This document shows positions 9,042-17,730 of a DNA stretch of 64,000 bases, one piece after another. A program made the translations under genes and the position numbers. Origin of the DNA: Lachnospiraceae bacterium (GTDB lineage Bacteria; Bacillota; Clostridia; Lachnospirales; Lachnospiraceae); assembly GCA_024698705.1 (NCBI GenBank), contig JAILQX010000029.1:109703-173702 (forward strand). The letters are read 5' to 3'. The notes beneath the pieces were generated by a model. It had not been told where the DNA came from and did not search any database. It saw only the letters and a program-made list of their open reading frames with translations. Position 1 is the stretch's first letter, and the number at the start of each line of letters is the position of its first letter.

Positions 9042-11135
9042 TTAGTCTTCCGTGTTGTTCTCCGCAACCTTTGCCGCTCTTGCCGCAACTTCCTTCTCCT
9101 GAACATCAGAAGGACATTGCTCATATCTCGCAAACTCGTATGAATACTCACCTGCGCCGCCGGTCATGGATCTTAAGTCCGTACAATAATTGAATATCAT
9201 ACTCATGGGTATCTCGGCCTCGACTGTCTGCTTTCCGTTGCCTATGGGATTCATGCCGAGCACACGTCCTCTTCTCTTGTTGAGATCACCCATAACATCA
9301 CCCGTATTGGCATCCGGAACGGTAACCTTTAAGCTCATGATGGGCTCAAGCAATACCGGCTTGGCTTCCATGAAGCCCTTCTTGAATGCCTGGATCGTAG
9401 CCATCTTGAATGCCATTTCGGAAGAATCTACCGGATGGTAAGATCCATCGTATAATACAGCCTTAACGCCAACAACGGGATAAGCTGCCAGAGGTCCTCT
9501 GAGGACTGAATCCTGCAGACCTTTTTCAACCGCGGGGAAGAAGTTCTTCGGAACCGCTCCGCCGACAACCATCTGTTCAAATACATAAGGCTTTGAGATG
9601 TCGCCGCTGGGCTCGAATGTCATCTTTACATGACCGTACTGGCCGTGTCCGCCTGACTGCTTCTTATACTTATACTCAACATCCGACTTCTTGTTGATAG
9701 TCTCTCTGTATGCAACCTTGGGATCGGACATCTCTATCTTAACCTTGTATTCGTTCTCAAGTCTGCTTGCAACGATATCAAGATGCTGCTCGCTCAATCC
9801 GTAAAGAAGGAGCTGTGAATTCTCCGAATCATTGATATTCTTGAGTGTCAAATCTTCATGCATCATCTTCTGCAAACTCTGACTGATCTTATCGATATCA
9901 GCCTTGTTTACTGCTTTATATCTTCTGTATGTGTAAGGAACAGGCATATCAACCTTTCCGTACATGATCGTGTTGGCCTTTGTTGAGAGCGTATTGCCCG
10001 TACGCGCAGCTGTCAGTTTTGCGATTGCACCGATATCACCGGCATGGAGTTCTGCAACCTCAATAGGCTTGTTGCCCTGAAGGACATACAACTTACCGAT
10101 CTTCTCTTCAACCTCTTTATCCTTGTTGTAGATCTCATCGCCTGCCTTGAATACGCCCGAATAGATCTTTACAAGACTGTATTTGCCGATAAACGGATCC
10201 ACGATGGTCTTCCAGATATATGCACTCTTCGGCTTAGAGAAATCATAATTTGCTTCGAATACTTCATTGGTCTTCATCGAAACTCCGGCAACTGTCCTGT
10301 TCTCCGGGCTCGGGAAATACTTAACTATGTCATCAAGCAACGTATATACGCCCTGGCAAAGGATATTGGATCCCATTGACATAGGGACTATAGAACAATC
10401 ATTGATATTGGTACGAAGTGCAGATCTTATCTCGGCTTCAGAGAAGGTCTCACCGCCGAAATATCTTTCCATCAGATCTTCGCTGGTCTCTGCTACAGAT
10501 TCCATAAGCGTATCTCTGCAAATACCGAGGTTTTCCTGATTGTAATCGGGAACCGGACATTCCTTGACCTCTTTACCTTCCCATCTGTAGCCCTGCTCCG
10601 TTATGACATTGATATATCCGACAAACTTCTCATTTTCACGGATCGGCAGATGGAACGGAGCCATCTTCTTGCCGAATTTAGCCGTAAGATCTTCAACGAC
10701 CTGACGATATGATGCATTGTCGATATCCATATTGGTTACGAAGACCATACGGGGAAGTTTGTATTTTTCACAAAGATCCCAGGCTTTGTAGGTACCCACT
10801 TCAACGCCTGATTTACCGTTAACAACTATGATAGCCGCATCAGCCGCGCTTGCTGCTTCTTCCGCTTCTCCGGCGAAATCAAAATATCCCGGTGCATCGA
10901 TAAGATTGATCTTGCAACCCTCCCACTCAATCGGTACAACCGATGCGGAAATAGAAAAGTTTCTCTTAATTTCTTCCTTACCGAAATCGCTTACGGTATT
11001 GCCGTCCGATACCTTACCCATACGGGATGTGATACCTCCGAGATAAGCAGCCGCTTCAACGAGTGACGTCTTACCCGAACCGCCATGACCGAGCAATACG
11101 ACATTACGGATTTTGTCTGTTGTGTAAATGTTCAT
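9042..11135 (-). CDS. Elongation factor G-like GTPase (EF-G2 type)
   Basis: A 697-residue translational GTPase with the EF-G domain order: G domain (about 1-280), beta-barrel domain II, domains III-V, with the domain IV signature GGHGQYGHVK. The G1 loop is GHGGSGKTS rather than the usual AHIDAGKTT, G3 is DAPGY, and G4 reads TNMD where EF-G has NKMD. These changes mark the EF-G2/EF-G-like paralogue family rather than the essential ribosomal translocase, whose gene normally sits with rpsL-rpsG and tuf. Its cellular role is not settled. AGG(TT)-type Shine-Dalgarno GGAGG precedes the ATG. It stands alone with a promoter candidate at 11241-11269 and a strong terminator. Confidence 0.88.
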   Translation of the reverse strand: MNIYTTDKIRNVVLLGHGGSGKTSLVEAAAYLGGITSRMGKVSDGNTVSDFGKEEIKRNFSISASVVPIEWEGCKINLIDAPGYFDFAGEAEEAASAADAAIIVVNGKSGVEVGTYKAWDLCEKYKLPRMVFVTNMDIDNASYRQVVEDLTAKFGKKMAPFHLPIRENEKFVGYINVITEQGYRWEGKEVKECPVPDYNQENLGICRDTLMESVAETSEDLMERYFGGETFSEAEIRSALRTNINDCSIVPMSMGSNILCQGVYTLLDDIVKYFPSPENRTVAGVSMKTNEVFEANYDFSKPKSAYIWKTIVDPFIGKYSLVKIYSGVFKAGDEIYNKDKEVEEKIGKLYVLQGNKPIEVAELHAGDIGAIAKLTAARTGNTLSTKANTIMYGKVDMPVPYTYRRYKAVNKADIDKISQSLQKMMHEDLTLKNINDSENSQLLLYGLSEQHLDIVASRLENEYKVKIEMSDPKVAYRETINKKSDVEYKYKKQSGGHGQYGHVKMTFEPSGDISKPYVFEQMVVGGAVPKNFFPAVEKGLQDSVLRGPLAAYPVVGVKAVLYDGSYHPVDSSEMAFKMATIQAFKKGFMEAKPVLLEPIMSLKVTVPDANTGDVMGDLNKRRGRVLGMNPIGNGKQTVEAEIPMSMIFNYCTDLRSMTGGAGEYSYEFARYEQCPSDVQEKEVAARAAKVAENNTED

Positions 11136-11240
11136 AAAGTAACCTCCAAGTTTGCGATTTGGTTAATTAGGATTCGGAAATATCTCTAAAAAACCCACTG
11201 AAAACAGTTTACTAGATTTTAGACAACTTATCAACATTTT

Positions 11241-11269
11241 TATATATATTTTGAACAATTTATGTGCAA
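11241..11269 (-). promoter_or_regulatory. Possible promoter for the EF-G-like gene
   Basis: On the minus strand TTGCAC (11264-11269) and TATATA (11241-11246) are 17 bases apart in an AT-rich leader about 105 bases before the start codon. The AT-rich context makes chance matches likely. Confidence 0.4.
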
Positions 11270-11323
11270 ATTGTATATTGTGTTTATATTGTAGGTTAAA
11301 TTCAGACAAATTTACAAAAAAAT

Positions 11324-11347
11324 AAAGCCGCTTATCACAGCGGCTTT
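11324..11347 (-). terminator. Intrinsic terminator after the manC-manA fusion
   Basis: A 9-bp perfect stem AAAGCCGCT/AGCGGCTTT with a 6-base loop; on the minus strand it runs into TTTATTTTTTTG. It starts 9 bases beyond the stop codon. Confidence 0.9.
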
Positions 11348-11356
11348 GTGTAAATC

Positions 11357-13555
11357 CTATATTCTTGCTTCAATATACTCAAAATCACCGTTCAAGTCCA
11401 TGACTGCATCCGTCGCAGGTACGAACACACAGTTTCCTTTCGTGAATTCAAGTTTTTCATCACCGTGACTTATGCTTCCTTCACCTTCAAGTATGATGAT
11501 CGCGGCAAATGTCTCGGTACTCATGTTAAGTTTGCTCCTGCCCTGACATTTCCTTACCTTTACGGCAAAATATTTACAATCCTTGTTACCCGCATAACTA
11601 GAAACATCAAGGACATCGAGGGCTTTCTCCAGGTCAAGCTTACGTTTGTTACCGTATTTATCTATTCGGTCAAAGTCGTACAATCTGTAGGTGGAATTCG
11701 AATTCTGCTGTATCTCGCAGATAAGGCAGCCCTTGCCTATCGCATGGACCGTTCCTGCCTCGATATAATAGGTTTCTCCCGGCTTTACATAGACCTTGTT
11801 CAAAAGATCGACTATGGTCCCGTTCTCACTTGCTTCCTTAACCTCTTTCTTCGTAACATTTCTGTTAAAGCCGCAGTAGATGTATGAATCCTCTTCACAG
11901 CTGATTATGTACCACAACTCGCTTTTACCGTACTCATTTTCATGCTCAAGCGCATAATCATCGTCGGGATGCACCTGGATCGAAAGATCCTTTTTTGCAT
12001 CGATCAGCTTGATCATAAGAGGAAAATTCCTCATTCCCTGGAATTTCCATCCGAGAGCATCTTCACCGATCCTTCTGATGTAATCACCGAACAGAAGTCC
12101 TTCGTATTTGCCCGAAGCCACAAGGCTCTGGCCGTCCGGATGTGCCGAGAGCTCCCAGCTTTCCGCCAGGGTTGTAAGATCGGTCTTCTTACCGAATTCT
12201 TTTTTGAGTTTGTTGCCGCCCCACAGATAATCCTTATATGCGGGCGAAAGCTTCACGAACTTGTCATACGTATATCCGAGTGAACCTTCACTGAGGTCCG
12301 AACTGTCCACGCTTATGATATCCTCTTTTTTGAAGACCACATTTGTGGCGGTCTCTATGAATACGAGCATGTTGTCGCTGATACAGCTCAACTGATGCTC
12401 AGTACCCGCATTGATCGAAAGCGTATCTCCCGGCTCGAGTATGATACTTTCATTGCCGACCATCGCCTTGCATCTCCCGCTGACTATACATATATGCTCG
12501 CATTTTCTCGAATGCTTATGATAATATATAGTCTTTCCGGGAAAGATCTTGACCTTTCGTACCTGGTATGCTATCGAAGTGTTCTCTTCGAGGATCTCGT
12601 ATGTGCCCCATTTTCTGTAATACAGCTCACTCTTGTTGAAATAATCCCACAGTTCCTTTCTCTCAAGGATTATCTCCTTCAGATCGTTGGACTGGCCCTT
12701 TTGGCCAATATATACGGCATCGCCGGTGTTTACGACGAGAACATCCTTTAAGTGGTTCACAACAACCAACTTGTCATCACATCTGTTGATGACGGTCGTA
12801 TTTTCGCATTTGTTGGATATTACAGGCTCAACCTTTGTATTGCCGCGCTTTGAATTGCGCTTGCCTATGGCATCGCGCAGTACAACTTTTTCAAGATCAT
12901 CCAGGCCGCCCATGTCCTGACATTCAAAACTTTGCTCAACCGTTCTTGAACGCTCCGTGTTTTTGAGCATGATGTCGCCGATGCTCAAATGGGGGATACT
13001 CTTCAGTACATCCGCAGGGAAATAAGTATAATTGCCGATTGTCTTCTTGCGGCTGTACGCCTTTTCACAGGTATCCTTGAGCCCCGGCATGTTGATCGAG
13101 ATCTCATTTAAGAAAACACCGTTTTTGAAGATATAAAGGCCGCAATCTCCGATTGTGACGAGATTATCTTTTTTTGCGAGATTTCTTGCCTCTATTACGT
13201 TATTTTTATATCCTTCACCTGAGATAAGCTGGTCTGAAGCGACCACAAAGATGAGTTCGGAATCGGGCAGTTGAAGTGCGGACAAAAGAACGGCTCCCGC
13301 TGTCCCTCTGCCCTCTTCCTCATATATGCATCTGTAAGTAAGTCCTCTGAAAGCCTTCATCTGACTTTCGATCACGGACTGGTAATCCTTGTTTGTAACG
13401 ATTATGAACTCGTCACAAAAAGACATATTTCTGGCGATCGTTTCCTGAAATATGGAATGATTGTTCTTTATCGTGATGAACTGCTTCGGATAATTCTTTC
13501 GCGACAGAGGCCACATGCGGTCGCCGCGGCCGCCGGCAAGTAAAATACACTTCAT
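11357..13555 (-). CDS. Mannose-1-P guanylyltransferase-like / cupin / mannose-6-P isomerase fusion
   Basis: A 732-residue three-part protein. Residues 1-220 resemble a sugar nucleotidyltransferase (LLAGGRGDRMWPLSR at about 5-19), but the segment with the usual GYGYI and FVEKP motifs is missing: VTIGD (about 133) joins almost directly to CGLYIFK, and the metal-site PSDH motif reads ASDQ. Residues 300-410 are the ManC-type cupin (KWGTYE, KHSRKCEHICIVSG). Residues 430-732 are a class I mannose-6-phosphate isomerase (AYKDYLWGGNKL, QVHPDDDYA, GTVHAIGKG, YDFDR). The isomerase half looks intact and would interconvert fructose-6-P and mannose-6-P; whether the shortened nucleotidyltransferase still makes GDP-mannose is doubtful. 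It starts three bases after the PilZ stop, so the two are co-translated. Confidence 0.8.
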   Translation of the reverse strand: MKCILLAGGRGDRMWPLSRKNYPKQFITIKNNHSIFQETIARNMSFCDEFIIVTNKDYQSVIESQMKAFRGLTYRCIYEEEGRGTAGAVLLSALQLPDSELIFVVASDQLISGEGYKNNVIEARNLAKKDNLVTIGDCGLYIFKNGVFLNEISINMPGLKDTCEKAYSRKKTIGNYTYFPADVLKSIPHLSIGDIMLKNTERSRTVEQSFECQDMGGLDDLEKVVLRDAIGKRNSKRGNTKVEPVISNKCENTTVINRCDDKLVVVNHLKDVLVVNTGDAVYIGQKGQSNDLKEIILERKELWDYFNKSELYYRKWGTYEILEENTSIAYQVRKVKIFPGKTIYYHKHSRKCEHICIVSGRCKAMVGNESIILEPGDTLSINAGTEHQLSCISDNMLVFIETATNVVFKKEDIISVDSSDLSEGSLGYTYDKFVKLSPAYKDYLWGGNKLKKEFGKKTDLTTLAESWELSAHPDGQSLVASGKYEGLLFGDYIRRIGEDALGWKFQGMRNFPLMIKLIDAKKDLSIQVHPDDDYALEHENEYGKSELWYIISCEEDSYIYCGFNRNVTKKEVKEASENGTIVDLLNKVYVKPGETYYIEAGTVHAIGKGCLICEIQQNSNSTYRLYDFDRIDKYGNKRKLDLEKALDVLDVSSYAGNKDCKYFAVKVRKCQGRSKLNMSTETFAAIIILEGEGSISHGDEKLEFTKGNCVFVPATDAVMDLNGDFEYIEARI

Positions 13556-13558
13556 GTG

Positions 13559-13903
13559 TCAGTCCTTCTTCTGGTTCTCTTCTACCTGCTGATATATGGT
13601 TATTCTCTGGGAATCCATCTCGGGCATGCCTACGAATATGCCGCCGTATTCAAAATAATCTTCCTTCATCTCTATCCTGACGATCTCAATAAAAGCATGG
13701 ATCACTTCCTTGGTCCATATCGTCAGGAATCCTTCGTAGATATTGCCGATGGCAAGAGGCTCGGTACAGTTGAAGCCTATACCGTTCTTGGATACATCAT
13801 TGATCTCTATCGCAACCTCTTTTGCCTGATCTGCCCCCGAATTAAGCTGCTTTACAATAAGTCTTGAATTCAATTCAGTGCGATTGTATCGTCTTTTTTC
13901 CAT
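13559..13903 (-). CDS. PilZ domain protein (cyclic-di-GMP binding)
   Basis: A 114-residue single-domain protein. The two PilZ nucleotide-binding motifs are visible: RxxxR at residues 4-8 (KRRYNR) and DxSxxG at 36-41 (NDVSKNGIGF). I chose the ATG at 13903 because GGAGG lies upstream and the motif begins at once; the longer frame adds 22 unrelated residues. PilZ proteins bind cyclic-di-GMP and alter motility, polysaccharide synthesis or other outputs. Its place directly before the mannose-isomerase fusion suggests a link to polysaccharide supply, but this is inferred from gene order only. Confidence 0.88.
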   Translation of the reverse strand: MEKRRYNRTELNSRLIVKQLNSGADQAKEVAIEINDVSKNGIGFNCTEPLAIGNIYEGFLTIWTKEVIHAFIEIVRIEMKEDYFEYGGIFVGMPEMDSQRITIYQQVEENQKKD

Positions 13904-13950
13904 ACCCCCAAAACCTCCGTTCTGTGGCTTCAAAGAAGTCCACAATATTA

Positions 13951-13979
13951 ATAATACAGGATTATTCATCCGAAAACAA
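13951..13979 (-). promoter_or_regulatory. Promoter for the PilZ-manCA unit
   Basis: On the minus strand TTGTTT (13974-13979) and TATTAT (13951-13956) are 17 bases apart, 50 bases before the PilZ start. The leader then contains a small hairpin (13923-13944). The promoter overlaps the very end of queA's downstream region. Confidence 0.6.
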
Positions 13980-13981
13980 CT

Positions 13982-15016
13982 TTAATCATCGTCAGTTATG
14001 AACATGGCGTCGCCAAATGAGAAGAATCTGTATCGCTCTTCGACCGCCTGTCTGTATGCTTCAAGCACATTGTCCTTTCCCGCCAGTGCGCTCACCAGCA
14101 TGATAAGTGTCGATTCCGGCAAATGAAAGTTCGTGATAAGGCAGTCGAGTATCTTAAACTTATATCCGGGATAGATAAATATCTCCGTATCTCCCGAACA
14201 TGGCTTTAATCTGCCGTTTTCGTCTGCCGCACTTTCTATGGTCCTGCAGCTCGTCGTCCCGACGCAGATTATCCTGCCTCCGTTTTCTTTTGCTGTATTT
14301 ATCTTATCCGCCGCCTCCTTATCTATCATATAGAATTCCGAATGCATATGATGTTTTGTCACATCATCAACCTTGACAGGTCTGAAGGTTCCGAGTCCCA
14401 CATGAAGCGTAACATAGGCAAGGCTCACTCCCATATCTTCTATCTGCGTCAGCAGTTCCTTTGTAAAATGCAACCCCGCCGTAGGAGCCGCGGAACTTCC
14501 TTCCAACTTCGCGTATACAGTCTGGTATCTGTCCTTGTCCTTGAGCTTGTGAGTGATGTACGGCGGCAGCGGCATCTCCCCGAGCACCGATATTATCTCC
14601 TCAAAGACTCCGTCAAATTCGAATCTGACTATACGGTTGCCGTCATCGCAGACTTCACTTACCTCGGCCTTTAAACTGCCGTCACCGAATAGGACTCTTG
14701 CGCCTTTCTTTAACTTCTTGCCCGGTTTTACGAGAGTTTCCCAAGTGTAAGTATCCAGCCTTTTAAGCAGAAATACTTCTACGGCCGCACCGGTATCTTC
14801 CTTGATCCCAAGCAGTCTTGCGGGTATGACCTTGGTATTGTTGAGTACAAGGCAATCCCCGGGCTTAAGATATTCGGTTATATCCTTAAATATCCTGTGT
14901 GTGACCTTCCCGTTGTTTTTATTCAGCACCATGAGCCTTGACGCACTTCTGTCCGTTAAGGGATCCTGCGCTATCAGTTCCTGCGGAAGCTCATAGTAAA
15001 AATCACTTGTTTTCAT
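13982..15016 (-). CDS. queA: S-adenosylmethionine:tRNA ribosyltransferase-isomerase
   Basis: A 344-residue enzyme that makes epoxyqueuosine in tRNA by transferring the ribosyl part of SAM to preQ1-modified tRNA. The N-terminal [17 protein letters not shown] is the hallmark of QueA, followed by [22 protein letters not shown] and the C-terminal [10 protein letters not shown] chose the ATG at 15016 by family alignment; a TTG at 15034 sits next to AGAGG and overlaps the aminopeptidase stop, so translation may start there and add six residues. It lies directly after the M18 aminopeptidase and is probably in one transcript with it. Confidence 0.94.
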   Translation of the reverse strand: MKTSDFYYELPQELIAQDPLTDRSASRLMVLNKNNGKVTHRIFKDITEYLKPGDCLVLNNTKVIPARLLGIKEDTGAAVEVFLLKRLDTYTWETLVKPGKKLKKGARVLFGDGSLKAEVSEVCDDGNRIVRFEFDGVFEEIISVLGEMPLPPYITHKLKDKDRYQTVYAKLEGSSAAPTAGLHFTKELLTQIEDMGVSLAYVTLHVGLGTFRPVKVDDVTKHHMHSEFYMIDKEAADKINTAKENGGRIICVGTTSCRTIESAADENGRLKPCSGDTEIFIYPGYKFKILDCLITNFHLPESTLIMLVSALAGKDNVLEAYRQAVEERYRFFSFGDAMFITDDD

Positions 15017-15030
15017 ATATTTTCGTGCGA

Positions 15031-16428
15031 TCAATCCTCTGCATTCAAAAATGCCATATATCCAAGATAAGCTTCATACAGATCGGCCTTGCTTATACAT
15101 TCCCACGGCGCATGCATATTGAGTACCGGAACGCCGCAGTCGATAACATTCATACCGTAGAGTGCAAGGATGTATGCTATGGTTCCGCCACCACCGAGGT
15201 CGACCTTTCCGAGTTCGCCGGTCTGATATGTCACGCCTGCCTTACCCATGATATCGCGCAGTCTTGCAATATATTCGGCGTTGGCATCATTGGAACCGGA
15301 TTTGCCTCTCGCTCCGGTATATTTTTCGAGAACTATGCCGTGTCCCAGTTTATTTGCATTTTTCTTATCAAAGCTTGAAGCAAAGATCGGGTCGAAAGCG
15401 CTGCTCACATCACTTGAGAGCATGTAAGAATTCGCAAGACATCTTCTCACCTTCAAATCGCTGTAATCTCCCGTAAGGTTGATGAGCTCTGCGATAATAT
15501 TTTCAAAATAAAGCGAACGCATGCCGGTAGCTCCGACAGATCCTATCTCCTCTTTGTCAACAAGGATGCAGCATGCCGTTTTCTTAACCTTATCAATGGC
15601 AGTCATCGCCCTGAAACTCGGAAATGCACATACTCTGTCATCATGACCGTATGCGAGTATCATGCTTCTGTCAAATCCTGCTTCCCTTGCTCTTCCGGCA
15701 GGTACGACCTCTATCTCCGCAGAATGAAAATCCTCTTCTTCGATGTCATAATTATTTTTGAGGATCTGAAGGATATTGGCCTTGACCGCCTCCTTTTCCT
15801 TCTCATCTTCGGTCTTAAGAGGCATGCTTCCGATGACAACATCAAGCTGTTCGCCCTCTATTACCTTTGAAGCCTTCTTATCAAGCTGTTCCTGTGAAAG
15901 ATGAATGAGAAGATCGGAAATGAAGAAGACCGGATCGTCCTCATCCTCGCCTATGTTGATCTCAACGACCGTTCCGTCCTTCTTCACAACTACTCCGTGA
16001 AGGGCAAGCGGGATCGTAACCCATTGATATTTCTTAACGCCACCGTAATAATGTGTGTCAAGATATGCGATCTCTGTATCCTCATAGAGCGGATTGCCTT
16101 TGAGATCCAACCTCGGCGAATCTATGTGTGCGCCAAGGATGTTCATGCCGTTTTCAAGCGGTTCCTCGCCGATATTGAACATGATAACGGATTTATTCAT
16201 GTTGACGGCATATATCTTGTCTCCCGCAGATATCTTTCTGCCTTCATTGATGATCTTTTCAAGTTCCACATAACCGGCCTTTTCTATCTCATTAACGATA
16301 AAGTCCGTGCATTCCCTCTCAGTCTTTCCGTTATTAAGGAAATTGCAATATTCCTTTGCAAAGCCGTCTATTGCTTTGATCTTTTTTTGCTTTGCATCAA
16401 GCCATACGTTTTTATTCATTTTGTCCAT
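15031..16428 (-). CDS. M18 family aminopeptidase
   Basis: A 465-residue di-zinc aminopeptidase of the aspartyl aminopeptidase family. Metal and catalytic motifs are visible: [11 protein letters not shown] (about residues 100-110), [12 protein letters not shown] (about 295), and [12 protein letters not shown] (about 385). It removes N-terminal residues from peptides in the cytosol. The ATG at 16428 has AGGAG seven bases upstream. Its start lies inside the end of the BrkB gene (17-base overlap), and its end touches queA, so the three are one transcript. Confidence 0.92.
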   Translation of the reverse strand: MDKMNKNVWLDAKQKKIKAIDGFAKEYCNFLNNGKTERECTDFIVNEIEKAGYVELEKIINEGRKISAGDKIYAVNMNKSVIMFNIGEEPLENGMNILGAHIDSPRLDLKGNPLYEDTEIAYLDTHYYGGVKKYQWVTIPLALHGVVVKKDGTVVEINIGEDEDDPVFFISDLLIHLSQEQLDKKASKVIEGEQLDVVIGSMPLKTEDEKEKEAVKANILQILKNNYDIEEEDFHSAEIEVVPAGRAREAGFDRSMILAYGHDDRVCAFPSFRAMTAIDKVKKTACCILVDKEEIGSVGATGMRSLYFENIIAELINLTGDYSDLKVRRCLANSYMLSSDVSSAFDPIFASSFDKKNANKLGHGIVLEKYTGARGKSGSNDANAEYIARLRDIMGKAGVTYQTGELGKVDLGGGGTIAYILALYGMNVIDCGVPVLNMHAPWECISKADLYEAYLGYMAFLNAED

Positions 16429-17269
16429 GATCTCTCTCCTTTGTTTTATTTAAAACATTTTCTATTACACTTTTAAAATATCTGTTCATATTTGCACCGA
16501 TCAGGAAGATATACATACAGGTATAGATCCAGATCATTACAAGTATAAGCGTACTTAAGCTCCCGTACAAAGATACTCCGCCAAAATATTGCATATACAT
16601 TGAAAATCCAAGTGAAATGACAGCCCAGCCCGTTGCCGCAAATACCGCTCCGGGCAATTGAAGCCGAAACTTTAATCTGATATTCGGTATGATCGTAAAA
16701 AGCAGGTCAAACAGGAGCACGAGTATAAGCCAGACAACAAGAAATCTGAGATTACCGAGCATTTTCATGACAGATGAAAAATTCGGAAAAAGCCCCTCTA
16801 TATAATGCAATATCTTTTCCCCCGCAACTATCATACCGAAGCAGGCGATTATGATGATGAGCATGATAAGCGAATAAAATGATGCAAGTATCCTGACCCA
16901 GATTATATTGCGTTTCTCGGTAATGCCGTAGGATGTGTTTAGTCCCATCATCATTCCCCACATCCCTTTTCCCGCAGACCAAAGCAACAGGACGATCGCT
17001 ACGGGCAGGACCGCATGATAAGCCTGATTGGCCGTATCAAACAGTCTGTAGATATACTGATCGAGAAAAGTGGGCGTAAAATCAACGAGCGTCTTAAGCA
17101 TGACATCCTCCGACAGCGGCGATATGGCAAGAATGGTAAATGCTATCATCAGTATCGGAAACATGGACAACAAAAAGAAAAAGGCAATCGATGAAGCATA
17201 TGCACCAATATTGTCTCTTTGCAGCTGTTTTCCAAATGAATTGATTATCAGATACAGTTTCTTTATCAT
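16412..17269 (-). CDS. YihY/BrkB family membrane protein
   Basis: A 285-residue protein with six membrane segments and the YihY/virulence-factor BrkB look: ASSIAFFFLLSMFPILM near residue 25-42, WSAGKGMWGMMMGLN mid-protein, and LILVMIWIYTCMYIFLIGANMN at the end. The family was once annotated as ribonuclease BN, wrongly; its function is not settled. I chose the ATG at 17269; the longer frame reads through the 6S RNA terminator. Only 11 bases separate this start from the terminator U-tract, and the Shine-Dalgarno (GTGGG) is poor, so translation is probably weak and transcription must come through or from inside the 6S gene. Confidence 0.85.
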   Translation of the reverse strand: MIKKLYLIINSFGKQLQRDNIGAYASSIAFFFLLSMFPILMIAFTILAISPLSEDVMLKTLVDFTPTFLDQYIYRLFDTANQAYHAVLPVAIVLLLWSAGKGMWGMMMGLNTSYGITEKRNIIWVRILASFYSLIMLIIIIACFGMIVAGEKILHYIEGLFPNFSSVMKMLGNLRFLVVWLILVLLFDLLFTIIPNIRLKFRLQLPGAVFAATGWAVISLGFSMYMQYFGGVSLYGSLSTLILVMIWIYTCMYIFLIGANMNRYFKSVIENVLNKTKERDHGQNE

Positions 17270-17282
17270 AATACCCACACAA

Positions 17283-17476
17283 AAAAAGTGGCTACAGCCA
17301 CAATCTTTGCCCAAGCAGTTCCTGAATTTTGACTCCTAGCTAAGGCTAGGTGGGTTACCGCAACTTAAGCGTCTGTCTTCCACTGCAAAGGAGGCCTGAC
17401 ATGTTCTTAAGCAATGTAGGAATCCCGTTTAAAGTAAATGTAGGTTCAAAATACCAGGATTTGATCTACTCGGGTT
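17283..17476 (-). ncRNA. ssrS: 6S RNA
   Basis: About 190 bases on the minus strand fold as a 6S RNA. The closing stem pairs CCCGAG-AG with CT-CTTGGG, then TCCTG-TATTTTGA with TCAAAAT-CAGGA. A large bubble follows, holding the CCTAGC-ctta-GCTAGG hairpin on its 3' side next to the GGTAACCCACC segment typical of Firmicute 6S RNAs. An apical stem built on CTTAAG on both sides closes the far end. 6S RNA mimics an open promoter and binds the sigma-A RNA polymerase holoenzyme, mostly in stationary phase. It has its own promoter and terminator (listed separately). No protein-coding frame explains this conserved-looking block. Confidence 0.82.
17288..17301 (-). terminator. Terminator of 6S RNA
   Basis: The hairpin GTGGC/GCCAC with a 4-base loop is followed on the minus strand by seven T residues (17281-17287). 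The BrkB start codon lies only 11 bases further on. Confidence 0.8.
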
Positions 17477-17482
17477 ACTTAT

Positions 17483-17510
17483 ATAATACTAAATTTACAT
17501 AATAAAATCA
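17483..17510 (-). promoter_or_regulatory. Promoter of 6S RNA
   Basis: On the minus strand TTGATT (17505-17510) and TATTAT (17483-17488) are 16 bases apart. Transcription would start near 17476, at the base of the 6S closing stem. Confidence 0.65.
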
Positions 17511-17639
17511 ATAAAAAAAATTAGCTTCGTGATCCTTCCCATCTTCTTCATTTGAAATAATGATGATCGGTCGATACACGGGCCGAAATCATCGGAAATC
17601 CTGCGAATAATGCAGAAATATGACGATTTGTAAATTTAT

Positions 17640-17669
17640 TTGAAATTTACATAACAAATGATGTATAAT
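17640..17669 (+). promoter_or_regulatory. Promoter for the chemoreceptor gene
   Basis: TTGAAA (17640-17645) and a perfect TATAAT (17664-17669) are separated by 18 bases, followed by AGGAGG at 17721-17726 just before the ATG. It faces away from the 6S promoter, so this intergenic region is divergent. Confidence 0.7.
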
Positions 17670-17730
17670 AATTTTATTCTAAAATTCATGACATATACAT
17701 AGGAAACTATGTATAGAACTAGGAGGAACT

